64,000 nucleotides of DNA, from the NCBI RefSeq assembly GCF_009905605.1, contig NZ_JAAAKZ010000006.1, positions 62,001 through 126,000 on the forward strand, written 5' to 3'. How positions within the stretch are numbered: the first letter of the stretch is position 1; each line of letters opens with the position of its first letter. Both the position numbers and the translations under genes were made by a program. Source of the DNA: Runella sp. CRIBMP (lineage in GTDB: Bacteria > Bacteroidota > Bacteroidia > Cytophagales > Spirosomataceae). Shown here piece after piece: positions 49,362 to 58,301 of this stretch. Below the pieces are notes generated by a model that saw only the letters and a program-made list of their open reading frames with translations, did not search any database and was not told where the DNA came from.

Positions 49362-50264
49362 ATGAAAATTGCTGTTCTTTCTACCAACCCCAAATTATAC
49401 TCTACCAAACGCCTGGTAGAAGCCATTCGCACGCATGGGCATGAAGCGCTTGTCATTAATCATGCGTTGTGTCATGTGATGATTGAAGAAGAAAAACCCG
49501 TCATTTTATACAAAAATAAACCCGTTGAGGGCATCGACGCGATTATTCCGCGCATTGGAGCTTCAGTAACCGACTATGGGTGCGCGGTAGTGCGGCAGTT
49601 TGAAATGATGAAAGTATTTACGACTGTCAAATCTCAGGCCATCATGCGTTCGCGCAATAAGTTGAGAAGCTTGCAAATCCTTTCAAAAGCGGGTGTACAG
49701 ATTCCTAAAACGGTTTTTGCCAATCAGACTAAAGACATCGAAAGCCTCATTCACTTGGTGGGTGGGCCGCCCGTTATTATTAAATTATTGGAAGGAACTC
49801 AGGGCGTAGGGGTGGTTTTGGCGGAATCAGAAACTGCCGCAAAATCAACCATTGAAGCTTTTTATGGACTGAAAACCAACGTCTTGATTCAAGAATACAT
49901 TGCAGAGTCAAAAGGGGCTGACATTAGGGCTTTTGTGGTTGGTAACAAAATTGTTGCTGCCATGAAGCGCCAAGGCAAAGCAGGGGATTTTCGCTCCAAT
50001 CTCCATCGAGGGGGCAAAGCAACCCCGATTTTATTGACGCCACAGGAAGAAAAAGCCGCTCTTCAAGCCGCAAAAGCCTTGGGAGTGCGCGTGGCAGGGG
50101 TAGATATGATACTGTCGAATCGGGGGCCGATGATTATGGAAGTCAATTCTTCGCCTGGTTTGGAAGGAATCGAAAATTGTACGGGTGTCAATGTCGCTGA
50201 CTTGATTGTGTCGTTTATTGAAGAGAAAATTCCCGCCGACGAAAACGATACCATCGGCGTATAG
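49362..50264 (+). CDS. rimK: RimK-like ATP-grasp ligase
   Basis: A 300-residue RimK-type ATP-grasp enzyme. The N-terminal part (AVLSTNPKLYSTKRLVEA) is followed by the ATP-grasp loop GTQGVGVVLAESE, LIQEYIAESKGADIRAFVVGNKIVAAM and the metal-binding MIMEVNSSPGLEGIENCTG. RimK adds glutamate to the C-terminus of ribosomal protein S6. The rimB-like gene precedes it, supporting the assignment. Confidence 0.92.
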   Translation: MKIAVLSTNPKLYSTKRLVEAIRTHGHEALVINHALCHVMIEEEKPVILYKNKPVEGIDAIIPRIGASVTDYGCAVVRQFEMMKVFTTVKSQAIMRSRNKLRSLQILSKAGVQIPKTVFANQTKDIESLIHLVGGPPVIIKLLEGTQGVGVVLAESETAAKSTIEAFYGLKTNVLIQEYIAESKGADIRAFVVGNKIVAAMKRQGKAGDFRSNLHRGGKATPILLTPQEEKAALQAAKALGVRVAGVDMILSNRGPMIMEVNSSPGLEGIENCTGVNVADLIVSFIEEKIPADENDTIGV

Positions 50265-50377
50265 GGTAAAAATGAGGGTCTCTTATCTTTAACCTAACAT
50301 TAAACAGGGAATGATTTTATACTTTTTTCTTGTTAATGGTACGCTAGCACTTAACCTTTGATTAATTCTCTTCCTGT

Positions 50378-51085
50378 ATGCTGGATAAAGCATCTTATGA
50401 CACCCAACCGAAATGCCTTGTTGCGCTGGATTCCATCATTTTCGGTTTTGACGGTGACCTCCTGAAAATTTTATTGGTAAAACGCGGTCCGAATCTGCAC
50501 GCCGATACGTGGTCGTTGATGGGTGGATGGTTGAATCCCAACGAAAATTTGGAACAATCAGCGGAGCGGATATTGTTTGAACTGACTGGACTTAAAGGTG
50601 TCTATTTGGAGCAACTTTACACGTTTGGTGATATCAACCGCGACCCCATTGACCGCACCGTTTCGGTGGCTTATTTTGCCTTGATAAACATTGAACACTA
50701 CGATTCCAAAATTTCGCAGGTTCACTTTGCGCATTGGTTTCCCGTCAGCGAAATGCCCAGTGAACTTTTGTTTGACCACCGTCAAATGATTGATTTAGCC
50801 ATTCAAAAACTTCGCTACAAGGCGGCGTTGCACCCGCTTGGTTTTGAACTTTTGCCCGAAAAATTTACGATTCCGCAACTGCAAAAACTCTACGAAGCCA
50901 TCTTCCAAACGACTTTTGACAAGCGAAATTTTAGCCGTAAAATCCTTTCAACGCACCTGCTTGTAAAGCTCAAAGAAAAGCAAAAGTCCTCAAAGAAAGG
51001 TGCTTATCTTTATGAAGTCAACAAAGAGAAGTACAATTCCTTCAGTAATTCGTTCTTGAATTTTGTTTCAAATCCTGAGTTTTAG
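50378..51085 (+). CDS. NUDIX-domain transcriptional regulator with a degenerate Nudix box
   Basis: A 235-residue protein: N-terminal NUDIX fold (about 10-145), then a winged-helix part (GFELLPEKFTIPQLQKLYEAI, KRNFSRKILSTHL). The Nudix box spans residues 50-72: G50 and E56 are kept, but the REUxEExGU core reads R64-I65-L66-F67-E68-L69. Two key acidic residues are lost, so hydrolysis is unlikely. This layout fits the NrtR/AraR-type sugar or NAD regulators of Bacteroidota. A role over the nearby glycosidase genes is an inference. Confidence 0.82.
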   Translation: MLDKASYDTQPKCLVALDSIIFGFDGDLLKILLVKRGPNLHADTWSLMGGWLNPNENLEQSAERILFELTGLKGVYLEQLYTFGDINRDPIDRTVSVAYFALINIEHYDSKISQVHFAHWFPVSEMPSELLFDHRQMIDLAIQKLRYKAALHPLGFELLPEKFTIPQLQKLYEAIFQTTFDKRNFSRKILSTHLLVKLKEKQKSSKKGAYLYEVNKEKYNSFSNSFLNFVSNPEF

Positions 51086-51804
51086 GGCTGACGCTTAATC
51101 AGGAAATAAGCAACCATCGAAAGAATGAGGGTCATGGTCATTTGGGTAAAGAGAATGACCAAAAAAGCTTTGAGAATCGTAAGCCATTTAGGCCCACCAA
51201 AAAACTGAACTTTTGCCCAAGCCGTAAAAATAAACCAGGCAAGCATGTAGATGCTAAGCACGTAAAAATAATACTGACGAAATAAAAGCACCAACGGCGT
51301 GAAGATCAGAATAAAGAAAACCACGCGAAAGCCCCCTATAAAGGCTTGAAAGGTGAGATTTTCCGCATAGTTGTACCCCTTTTTGCGAAACAGCAGCCAC
51401 ATGTAAAAGGACGAAATAGGGACGCCAATAAATAAAATAAGGTTAAAATACTTCGAAGAAAGCTCCGTAACGGGGTTGACACTTTGGCTGTTGTTTTCCA
51501 TCAAATGGAAATAATGGGTCAGAAACGCCGAGATGGCTACGGTAAGTACCAGATAACTAAATGGGTTGTAGTATTTTTTTCGTTTGCCTGTTACATATTC
51601 TTTTACCACAATCCCGGGTTTAAGCGCCAATTCTTTGGTCAAATGAATGACTCCTTTGTCGGCATGGACAAAGGCGTGCACTACATCGTGCCAAATGTGG
51701 TGCATATCAATACGGTGTATGTGGGCTGATTGGCCGCATTTAGCGCAGAAATCATCATTTTTTCCCAAAGGGTTTTGGCAGTTTTTGCAAATCGCAGCGT
51801 TCAT
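51082..51804 (-). CDS. DUF3667-family zinc-ribbon membrane protein
   Basis: A 240-residue protein from ATG 51804. An N-terminal zinc ribbon, CKNCQNPLGKNDDFCAKCGQ, carries two CxxC pairs. A segment with KGVIHLTKELALKPGIVVKEYVTGKR follows, then about four transmembrane helices. This matches DUF3667, whose function is unknown. It is convergent with the NUDIX regulator, and the two stop codons overlap by 4 nt (51082-51085). Confidence 0.85.
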   Translation of the reverse strand: MNAAICKNCQNPLGKNDDFCAKCGQSAHIHRIDMHHIWHDVVHAFVHADKGVIHLTKELALKPGIVVKEYVTGKRKKYYNPFSYLVLTVAISAFLTHYFHLMENNSQSVNPVTELSSKYFNLILFIGVPISSFYMWLLFRKKGYNYAENLTFQAFIGGFRVVFFILIFTPLVLLFRQYYFYVLSIYMLAWFIFTAWAKVQFFGGPKWLTILKAFLVILFTQMTMTLILSMVAYFLIKRQP

Positions 51805-52076
51805 AAAAGGTTTGTAAAGGAATGGTAGGGCAAGATACAAATTTGGCCGAATTGTATTCTTTGAAAATGGCAAAATAGTCTTAGAAACAACCTTGAAATA
51901 CTTTCTTCTGATAAAAAAAGTAGCTGTTTAATACCCAGAGCCACTTGAAAACGAAAATTTGAACCACCTGCATCGCTCACCTTCTCCCGCAAATAGTTAG
52001 GTAACGGCGGAGGGTATGGTTGGGTGTTTTGGTGCTTTTTAAGTGAGTAGCGATGCGCGATTAATGTACAAACCCC

Positions 52077-53090
52077 ATGGTAAAATTACAAACACATCTA
52101 TTACTCCTGACTTTTAGCGTCCTGTTAAGTTCGGCTTTTGCCCAAACCGCCCTTAAAAAAATAAAAGTAGAGGGGAATCAGTTTGTGACCCAAGACGGTA
52201 AAGCGATGGTATTCAGGGGGCTAAACGTAGCCGACCCCGACAACCTGCATACCAAAGGACATTGGGAAAAAGCATTTTTTCAGGAAATCAAAAACTGGGG
52301 AGCCAATATTGTACGTTTTCCTGTTCATCCTTCTGCGTGGCGGAAACGGGGGAAAGCAGAGTATCTAAAATTACTGGACGACGGCGTAAAATGGGCAACG
52401 GAATTGGGCTTGTACGTCATCATTGACTGGCATTCGATTGGTAATCTACGGACCGAAATGTACCAATCTGATAATTATGAAACGACCCAAAAAGAAACTT
52501 TTGAGTTTTGGCGGACCATGGCCAAACATTTTAAAGGGAACAACACCGTTGCTTTCTTTGAATTGTTTAACGAACCCACCGTTGCGGGTGGGCAGTTGGG
52601 AACGTGTTCGTGGGAGCAATGGAAAACCTTGAATGAAGAAATGATTGGAATCATTCGTGCCCACGGCAACGATGCTATACCATTGGTCGCTGGTTTCAAT
52701 TGGGCCTATGACCTGACTCCCGTCAAAGAAAACCCAATCAACGCTGTTGGTATTGCCTACGTAAGTCACCCGTATCCCATGAAAAGATCAAAGCCTTGGG
52801 AAGACAAATGGACGGTGGACTGGGGATTTGTGGCTAAAAAATACCCATTGATACTGACCGAAATAGGTTTTTCAGGAACCGAGGAAGTAGGGGCGCACGT
52901 TCCGGTCATCAGCGATGAATCGTACGGTGAGGCCATCACCAAATATACCGCTGAACAGGGCATCAGTTGGGTGGGCTGGGTCTTTGACGACCGCTGGGCA
53001 CCCCGTATGTTTTCTGATTGGAATTTTACACCCACAAGGCAAGGAAAATACTTTAAAAAAGCACTTTTGGAATATAATTCCAACAAATGA
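52077..53090 (+). CDS. Secreted GH5-family glycoside hydrolase (cellulase-like)
   Basis: A 337-residue protein with a signal peptide (LQTHLLLLTFSVLLSSAFAQ). The TIM barrel shows the usual GH5 landmarks: WGANIVRFPVHPSAWR, VIIDWHSIG, acid/base glutamate in VAFFELFNEPT, the VSHPYPM strand and nucleophile glutamate in LILTEIGFS. GH5 enzymes act on beta-glucans, mannans and other polysaccharides. The exact substrate is not visible. It begins a plus-strand cluster with the esterase and the aldo/keto reductase. Confidence 0.92.
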   Translation: MVKLQTHLLLLTFSVLLSSAFAQTALKKIKVEGNQFVTQDGKAMVFRGLNVADPDNLHTKGHWEKAFFQEIKNWGANIVRFPVHPSAWRKRGKAEYLKLLDDGVKWATELGLYVIIDWHSIGNLRTEMYQSDNYETTQKETFEFWRTMAKHFKGNNTVAFFELFNEPTVAGGQLGTCSWEQWKTLNEEMIGIIRAHGNDAIPLVAGFNWAYDLTPVKENPINAVGIAYVSHPYPMKRSKPWEDKWTVDWGFVAKKYPLILTEIGFSGTEEVGAHVPVISDESYGEAITKYTAEQGISWVGWVFDDRWAPRMFSDWNFTPTRQGKYFKKALLEYNSNK

Positions 53091-53222
53091 AAGTGAGCAA
53101 TTCTAGCCTTTAGACTGGTGAGGAAGGGGTATGAATGATGAGCTTTAGCCCTGACAAAAGAAAAACCTTTACTCAAACTTAGTAATATTTTATTGCACCA
53201 ACGTTACTAATCCTAATCCATG

Positions 53223-55175
53223 ATGAAACGATTTTTACTCCTTTTCTTTCTTCTCGTTCAGATTCAAAGCTTTGCCCAACTCAAACTCGCCCGTTTATTT
53301 TCTGACCACGTAGTGCTGCAACGTCAAAAGCCCATTCCCGTATGGGGTTGGGCCAAGCCTAAAGAAAAGGTAACGGTGACGCTGGCGGGACAAAAACAAA
53401 TTGCCACAGCCGATGTCTCTGGAAAATGGTCAGTAAAATTCACATCGCTAGAAGCGGGCGGTCCGTATAAAATGACGGTTATGGCTAAATCAGAAAAACT
53501 AGAAGTAAACGATATTCTGATGGGCGAAGTGTGGCTTTGCTCCGGGCAGTCAAATATGGAATGGCCTGTTAGACAAGCTGATAACTTTAAAGTAGAGAAG
53601 AAAAATGCTGATTTCCCGCAAATACGCCACTTTTTTGTGGCGCACGATGTAACTATGCAGCCACAAAATGATTTGACGTCGGGGGAGTGGAAAATTTGCA
53701 ATGAAGAAAATGTGGGGAATTTTACGGCCGTTGGTTTTTTCTTCGCCCGTGAACTTTACCAAAAACTCAAGATTCCCGTTGGGCTTTTGCATTCGTCGTG
53801 GGGTGGTTCGCAATTGGAAGGCTGGCTAAGCAAAGAAGCCATGCTGACCCATGAGGAACTAAAACCCGTTGCTCAAAATTTACCGAAAACCTGGGAAGAA
53901 GCCGACGCGATTCTGGACCTGAAAACGCGGAAACAATTGCTGAAAACGGAGGTAAATCCTACCGTGGCCGACGAGAAAAAATACACCGAAGCAGGCTACG
54001 ATTTTTCTAAGTGGCACAACGCAGGCAGTCCGATTGGTCAGTGGGACTGGAAAGGAATCTGGATGTTTCGGGGCAAAGGATTCATGGCCCGGACGGTGGA
54101 TATTCCCGAAGAGATGGTAGGACAAGCCACTACCTTGGGTTTGGGAATCCAAGATAGTTTTAACGAGATTTACATCAACGGACAATTGGTGTCGCAGGGA
54201 ATTGTGGAAGGAACGCGCAAAATCACCTTACCAGCCAACACGTGGAAAAGCGGTAACAATCAATTGGTTATCAAATTTGGCAATATGGTGCAATTTCCGT
54301 GGTATGGGCTGGGCATCAATGGTACACCTGAAGACTTGTTTGTCAGCGCAAAAGACAGCAAAGTTAGCTTGGCTACGGGTTGGTATCTGATGCCTTCTTT
54401 TGCCGAAACTCACACCTACAATCACAGTTGTAACAACGTAGCAACCACGATTTATAACGGGATGATTGCCCCGTTGGTGCCGTTTGCCATTCGGGGGGCA
54501 TTGTGGTATCAGGGTGAGTCCAACGCGGGGCGAGCCTATCAGTACCGCCAAACTTTTCCGTTGATGATTAATGATTGGCGGCAAACATGGAAAGATGAAT
54601 TTTCTTTTTATTTTGTGCAGCTTTCAAGCTACGGGGCGTATCAAAACAGCAATGACGGCAGCGATTGGGCCGAACTTCGCGAAGCGCAAACCATGACTCT
54701 AAGCCTCCCTAAAACGGGAATGGCCGTGACGACCGATGTCGGCAATCCCAAAGATATTCACCCTACCAACAAGCAGGATGTGGGCCACCGCCTAGCCCTC
54801 AACGCCCTTAAATCCAATTATGGATTGGAAGTCTTGCATTCGGGGCCAATGTATGAATCGGTTCATTTTGAGGAAGATAGAGCCGTTGTTACATTTGATT
54901 ATACGGGAGAAGGTTTAACCGTTAAAGATAAATTTGGTTACGTAAAAGGTTTTGAAATTGCGGGGGAAGATAAAGTATTTTACTACGCCAAAGCCGAAAT
55001 CATTGGCGACAAAGTAGAAGTGTATCACCCCAAAGGACAAAAGCCGATTGCGGTGCGCTATGGTTGGGCGAATGCACCGGAAGATGCCAATTTGTTCAAC
55101 AGTGAAGGTTTGCCCGCAAGCCCTTTCAGAACCGATAGTTGGAAAGCAAAAACAGAAGGGAAGAAATTTGAGTAA
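53223..55175 (+). CDS. Sialate O-acetylesterase-like SGNH hydrolase
   Basis: A 650-residue secreted protein from ATG 53223 (another ATG at 53220). After the signal FLLLFFLLVQIQSFAQ comes a jelly-roll part (LKLARLFSDHVVLQRQKPIPVWG). The catalytic serine is in WLCSGQSNMEWPV, followed by the extra domain with the IRGALWYQGESNAG motif. The histidine is near DIHPTNKQDVGHR. It matches the 9-O-acetylesterase family that removes acetyl groups from sialic acids or other sugars. It abuts the next gene with no gap. Confidence 0.9.
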   Translation: MKRFLLLFFLLVQIQSFAQLKLARLFSDHVVLQRQKPIPVWGWAKPKEKVTVTLAGQKQIATADVSGKWSVKFTSLEAGGPYKMTVMAKSEKLEVNDILMGEVWLCSGQSNMEWPVRQADNFKVEKKNADFPQIRHFFVAHDVTMQPQNDLTSGEWKICNEENVGNFTAVGFFFARELYQKLKIPVGLLHSSWGGSQLEGWLSKEAMLTHEELKPVAQNLPKTWEEADAILDLKTRKQLLKTEVNPTVADEKKYTEAGYDFSKWHNAGSPIGQWDWKGIWMFRGKGFMARTVDIPEEMVGQATTLGLGIQDSFNEIYINGQLVSQGIVEGTRKITLPANTWKSGNNQLVIKFGNMVQFPWYGLGINGTPEDLFVSAKDSKVSLATGWYLMPSFAETHTYNHSCNNVATTIYNGMIAPLVPFAIRGALWYQGESNAGRAYQYRQTFPLMINDWRQTWKDEFSFYFVQLSSYGAYQNSNDGSDWAELREAQTMTLSLPKTGMAVTTDVGNPKDIHPTNKQDVGHRLALNALKSNYGLEVLHSGPMYESVHFEEDRAVVTFDYTGEGLTVKDKFGYVKGFEIAGEDKVFYYAKAEIIGDKVEVYHPKGQKPIAVRYGWANAPEDANLFNSEGLPASPFRTDSWKAKTEGKKFE

Positions 55176-56189
55176 ATGCAAAAAACAAAAATTAATCTAA
55201 TGACTTACGTACCTAATCACGCCCGTTACGAACACATGTCGTACCGCCGCTGCGGAAAAAGCGGCCTTAAATTACCCGCGATTTCACTGGGCTTGTGGCA
55301 TAATTTTGGAGGTGTCGATGTGTTTGAAAACTACCGCGCCATCCTTCGTACCGCTTTTGATGCAGGAATTACCCATTTTGATTTAGCCAACAATTACGGT
55401 CCGCCGCCTGGCTCGGCCGAAGAAAACTTTGGGGTATTGCTCAAAAAAGACTTTGCTGCTCATCGCGACGAACTCATTATTTCGTCGAAAGCGGGACACT
55501 TGATGTGGCCCGGGCCGTATGGCGAATGGGGTTCACGCAAATACTTGATTGCGAGCTGTGACCAAAGCCTCAAGCGCATGGGCTTAGATTATGTGGATAT
55601 TTTCTACTCGCACCGTTTTGACCCCAACACCCCGCTTGAAGAAACAATGGGCGCGCTGGACAGCATTGTTCGTCAAGGAAAGGCATTGTATGTAGGAATC
55701 TCCAGTTATACGGCCGAAAATTCAGCCAAAGCCATTCAGATTTTGAAAGATTTGGGTACACCCTGTCTTATTCACCAACCCAAATACTCGATGTTTGAGC
55801 GGTGGGTCGAAGGGGGCTTGATGGATGTTTTGGAAGAATCGGGCGTGGGCTGTATTCCGTTCTCTCCCTTGGCGCAGGGGCTTTTAACCGATAAATACCT
55901 AAAGGGGATTCCATCAGATTCGCGGGCCGCGAAGGAACATGGCTTTTTGAAAACAAGTCAAATCACTCCCGAAACGCTTCAAAAAATCGAAAAACTCAAC
56001 GCTTTGGCACTGGAACGTGGTCAAACCTTGGCGCAAATGGCGTTGGCGTGGCTGTTGAAAGACCCTCGGATTACGTCGGTTTTAATCGGGGCGAGTCGTG
56101 TATCTCAACTGAAAGATTCCCTAAAATGCCTTGAAAATCAGCATTTCAGCGCCGAAGAATTATCGAAAATTGAGGGAATTTTGTCGTAG
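55176..56189 (+). CDS. Aldo/keto reductase (YghZ-like)
   Basis: A 337-residue AKR. The catalytic tetrad is visible: aspartate in THFDLANNYG, tyrosine in that segment, lysine in IISSKAGHL and histidine in IFYSHRFD. It belongs to the glyceraldehyde-3-phosphate reductase-like group (YghZ), with the GGVDVFENYRAILRTAFDAGI opening. The ATG lies directly after the preceding stop (TAAATG), so the two genes are translated together. An internal ATG at 55200 is a possible alternative start. Confidence 0.92.
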   Translation: MQKTKINLMTYVPNHARYEHMSYRRCGKSGLKLPAISLGLWHNFGGVDVFENYRAILRTAFDAGITHFDLANNYGPPPGSAEENFGVLLKKDFAAHRDELIISSKAGHLMWPGPYGEWGSRKYLIASCDQSLKRMGLDYVDIFYSHRFDPNTPLEETMGALDSIVRQGKALYVGISSYTAENSAKAIQILKDLGTPCLIHQPKYSMFERWVEGGLMDVLEESGVGCIPFSPLAQGLLTDKYLKGIPSDSRAAKEHGFLKTSQITPETLQKIEKLNALALERGQTLAQMALAWLLKDPRITSVLIGASRVSQLKDSLKCLENQHFSAEELSKIEGILS

Positions 56190-56245
56190 TGGCGGGGTTT
56201 ACCTCCGCCCACCTAAACGGGGCAGACGCAAGGCCTGCCCCTACA
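56187..56245. repeat. Dispersed repeat of the GGCAGACGCAAGGCCTGCCCCTAC type
   Basis: GTGGCGGGG/CTCCGCCCAC and GGGGCAG/CTGCCCC hairpins lie side by side. The core GCAGACGCAAGGCCTGCCCC also occurs, in part, near 22834-22870. It follows the AKR stop. Confidence 0.7.
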
Positions 56246-56347
56246 ATATAAATTGGGGAGAAATGCTACTCAAATCAGCAATTTGTTATTTTTTTATGTA
56301 AAATGGCTGGAAAATTCGTTATTACAATGTAACCAACGTCATCTTTC

Positions 56348-57541
56348 ATGCCTCATTTTCGCTTTATCTACACCACCCTTTCTGGATTATTTCTTACGTT
56401 TTTTCTTGTCTTAAACGCTCAAAGTCAAACATTTCCGACAATTTCGCCCGCACAATTGTTTGGCGATACGACCTCTGCGGAGTCTTTTCGGGGGATGTAC
56501 ACGCAATTGGGAGGGTATCCTACGTTGAGCGATTGCCGGACGGGGAAAATCGTACGAATATTGCCGAAGGGAGCGTATCAGGAGCTTAAAGATATTTATA
56601 AAAAAGCCCGTCGGGAGAAATTGAGCCGTGTTTATGTAGAAATAGACGGATATTACGCCGATAAAACCAAAGACCAGGTGGTGGCCCAAGAGATTGTGCT
56701 GTTTCAGAATATTCAGGTGTGCCCTTCCCAAACCAAAACATTTCTGGTCAGGCTGAAAACCCAATTCATTGAATATTCGGAAACGCTGGTTGAATGGGGG
56801 ATAAAATTCGGGACGGCATTGGCGATTTTATTGTTGGGATTTGGACTAATTAACTGGTTTGACCGTCCACTAAAATCATTTATTGATAATCGTCGGCGCG
56901 TAGATCCTTCCGTTAAAAGTTTTATTAAAAGCTTGATTTCTATTGGTTTGCGCCTAAGTGTTATTATGTTTTCAGGTGCATTTTTAGGACTAAAAGTAAC
57001 GGGTTTTGTGGCGTTGTTTAGTGCTGCTACCTTGGCCATTGGCTTTGCGTTGCAAGGCAGCTTGTCCAATTTTGCGGGTGGTTTTATCATTTTATTGATG
57101 AAGCAATTTAAAGTGGGCGAAAAAATCACTTCTCAAAATTATACCGGTGTTGTGCGCGATATTTTGATGTTTAATACCGTATTGGACACGGGCGACGGCC
57201 GCCGTGTCATGATTCCTAATGGGCCTTTGCTCAACAACACCATTATCAACCATACCCGCGCTGGTTTTGAAAAAAGGGGATTGAAAATTTATACCGCGTC
57301 TGATGTGGATACCGAGCATCTTAAATCAATGATTGTCGAGCAAATGGCAGACATTGAGACGCTGGTGCAGCTTGCCCTTACCCCCGATGTTAAAATTACG
57401 GACTGGAACGGAGAGCGGTTGGAAATTACGATTTCGTACCAAACGCCAACCCTACAAAGCGAGGAAATATTTGAAAAGGTAGTACAACGCCTTAACAATC
57501 GCCTTCATCAAGAGAATTTAACCTTTTATACTTCCATGTAG
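56348..57541 (+). CDS. MscS-family mechanosensitive channel
   Basis: A 397-residue protein with a signal peptide (TTLSGLFLTFFLVLNAQSQ), a periplasmic N-terminal part of about 110 residues, three transmembrane helices and the MscS pore helix in VALFSAATLAIGFALQGSLSNFAGGFIILLMKQFKVGE. The cytoplasmic beta and alpha/beta domains follow, with DTGDGRRVMIPNGPLLNNTIINHTR. It relieves turgor on osmotic downshock. The N-terminal extension is longer than in E. coli MscS. Confidence 0.92.
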   Translation: MPHFRFIYTTLSGLFLTFFLVLNAQSQTFPTISPAQLFGDTTSAESFRGMYTQLGGYPTLSDCRTGKIVRILPKGAYQELKDIYKKARREKLSRVYVEIDGYYADKTKDQVVAQEIVLFQNIQVCPSQTKTFLVRLKTQFIEYSETLVEWGIKFGTALAILLLGFGLINWFDRPLKSFIDNRRRVDPSVKSFIKSLISIGLRLSVIMFSGAFLGLKVTGFVALFSAATLAIGFALQGSLSNFAGGFIILLMKQFKVGEKITSQNYTGVVRDILMFNTVLDTGDGRRVMIPNGPLLNNTIINHTRAGFEKRGLKIYTASDVDTEHLKSMIVEQMADIETLVQLALTPDVKITDWNGERLEITISYQTPTLQSEEIFEKVVQRLNNRLHQENLTFYTSM

Positions 57542-57574
57542 GCCCTTGAGCAGGCGCATTTTTGAGAAATTCTG

Positions 57575-57582
57575 TACCTTTG
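57575..57582 (+). promoter_or_regulatory. -7 element TACCTTTG of the FAH-family gene
   Basis: It lies 21 nt before ATG 57604, supporting that start and separate transcription from mscS. Confidence 0.45.
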
Positions 57583-57603
57583 AGGCTTAAAAAATGCCTT
57601 ATC

Positions 57604-58215
57604 ATGAAAATCATTTGTATTGGCCGCAATTACGTTGATCACATTCACGAACTTCAAAACGCTGTTCCCGAAGACCCCGTTATTTTTCAAAAGCCCGACA
57701 CGGCGCTACTCAAAGACAATGCGCCGTTTTATTATCCCGATTTTACCCAGGATCTTCATCATGAAGTAGAAATCGTGGTAAAAATCAGTAAGATGGGTAA
57801 AAATATTGACGAAAAATTTGCCCACAAATACTACGAAGAAGTCGGTATCGGTATTGATTTTACCGCCCGCGATTTGCAATCCAAACTTAAGTCAAAAGGC
57901 TTGCCCTGGGAACTAGCCAAAGCATTTGATGGTTCTGCACCCGTTTCGTCGTTTGTTCCTAAATCACAATTTGCTGATTTGCAGAATCTTAATTTTCATT
58001 TGGATGTCAACGGTGAAACCCGCCAACAGGGCAATACTTCGTTGATGTTGTTTAAAATTGACTATATTATTTCGTTTATTTCTCGCTATTTTACCCTAAA
58101 AACGGGCGACTTGCTCTTTACGGGCACCCCAAAAGGCGTTAGTGCGGTCAAAGTAGGGGATACGCTTACGGCTTACATTGAAGGTAATAAAATGCTTGAG
58201 TTTGAGGTAAAATAA
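57604..58215 (+). CDS. Fumarylacetoacetate hydrolase-family protein
   Basis: A 203-residue protein from ATG 57604. It covers the FAH fold in its short form: IICIGRNYVDHI at the N-terminus, PVIFQKPDTAL, the metal-binding acidic residues in DLHHEVEIVVKI and GIDFTARDLQSKLKSKGLPWELAKAFDGSAPV, and FTGTPKGVSAVKVGD near the end. Members include acylpyruvases and oxaloacetate decarboxylases, and the substrate cannot be told apart here. Confidence 0.92.
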   Translation: MKIICIGRNYVDHIHELQNAVPEDPVIFQKPDTALLKDNAPFYYPDFTQDLHHEVEIVVKISKMGKNIDEKFAHKYYEEVGIGIDFTARDLQSKLKSKGLPWELAKAFDGSAPVSSFVPKSQFADLQNLNFHLDVNGETRQQGNTSLMLFKIDYIISFISRYFTLKTGDLLFTGTPKGVSAVKVGDTLTAYIEGNKMLEFEVK

Positions 58216-58301
58216 AAATGACAGGAGGACGTAAAATGGACTGATTTGTGCATCTGCGAGCCTTGTTTGTGATTTTGTGATAAAAAAATGATGCTTGCAG
58301 C

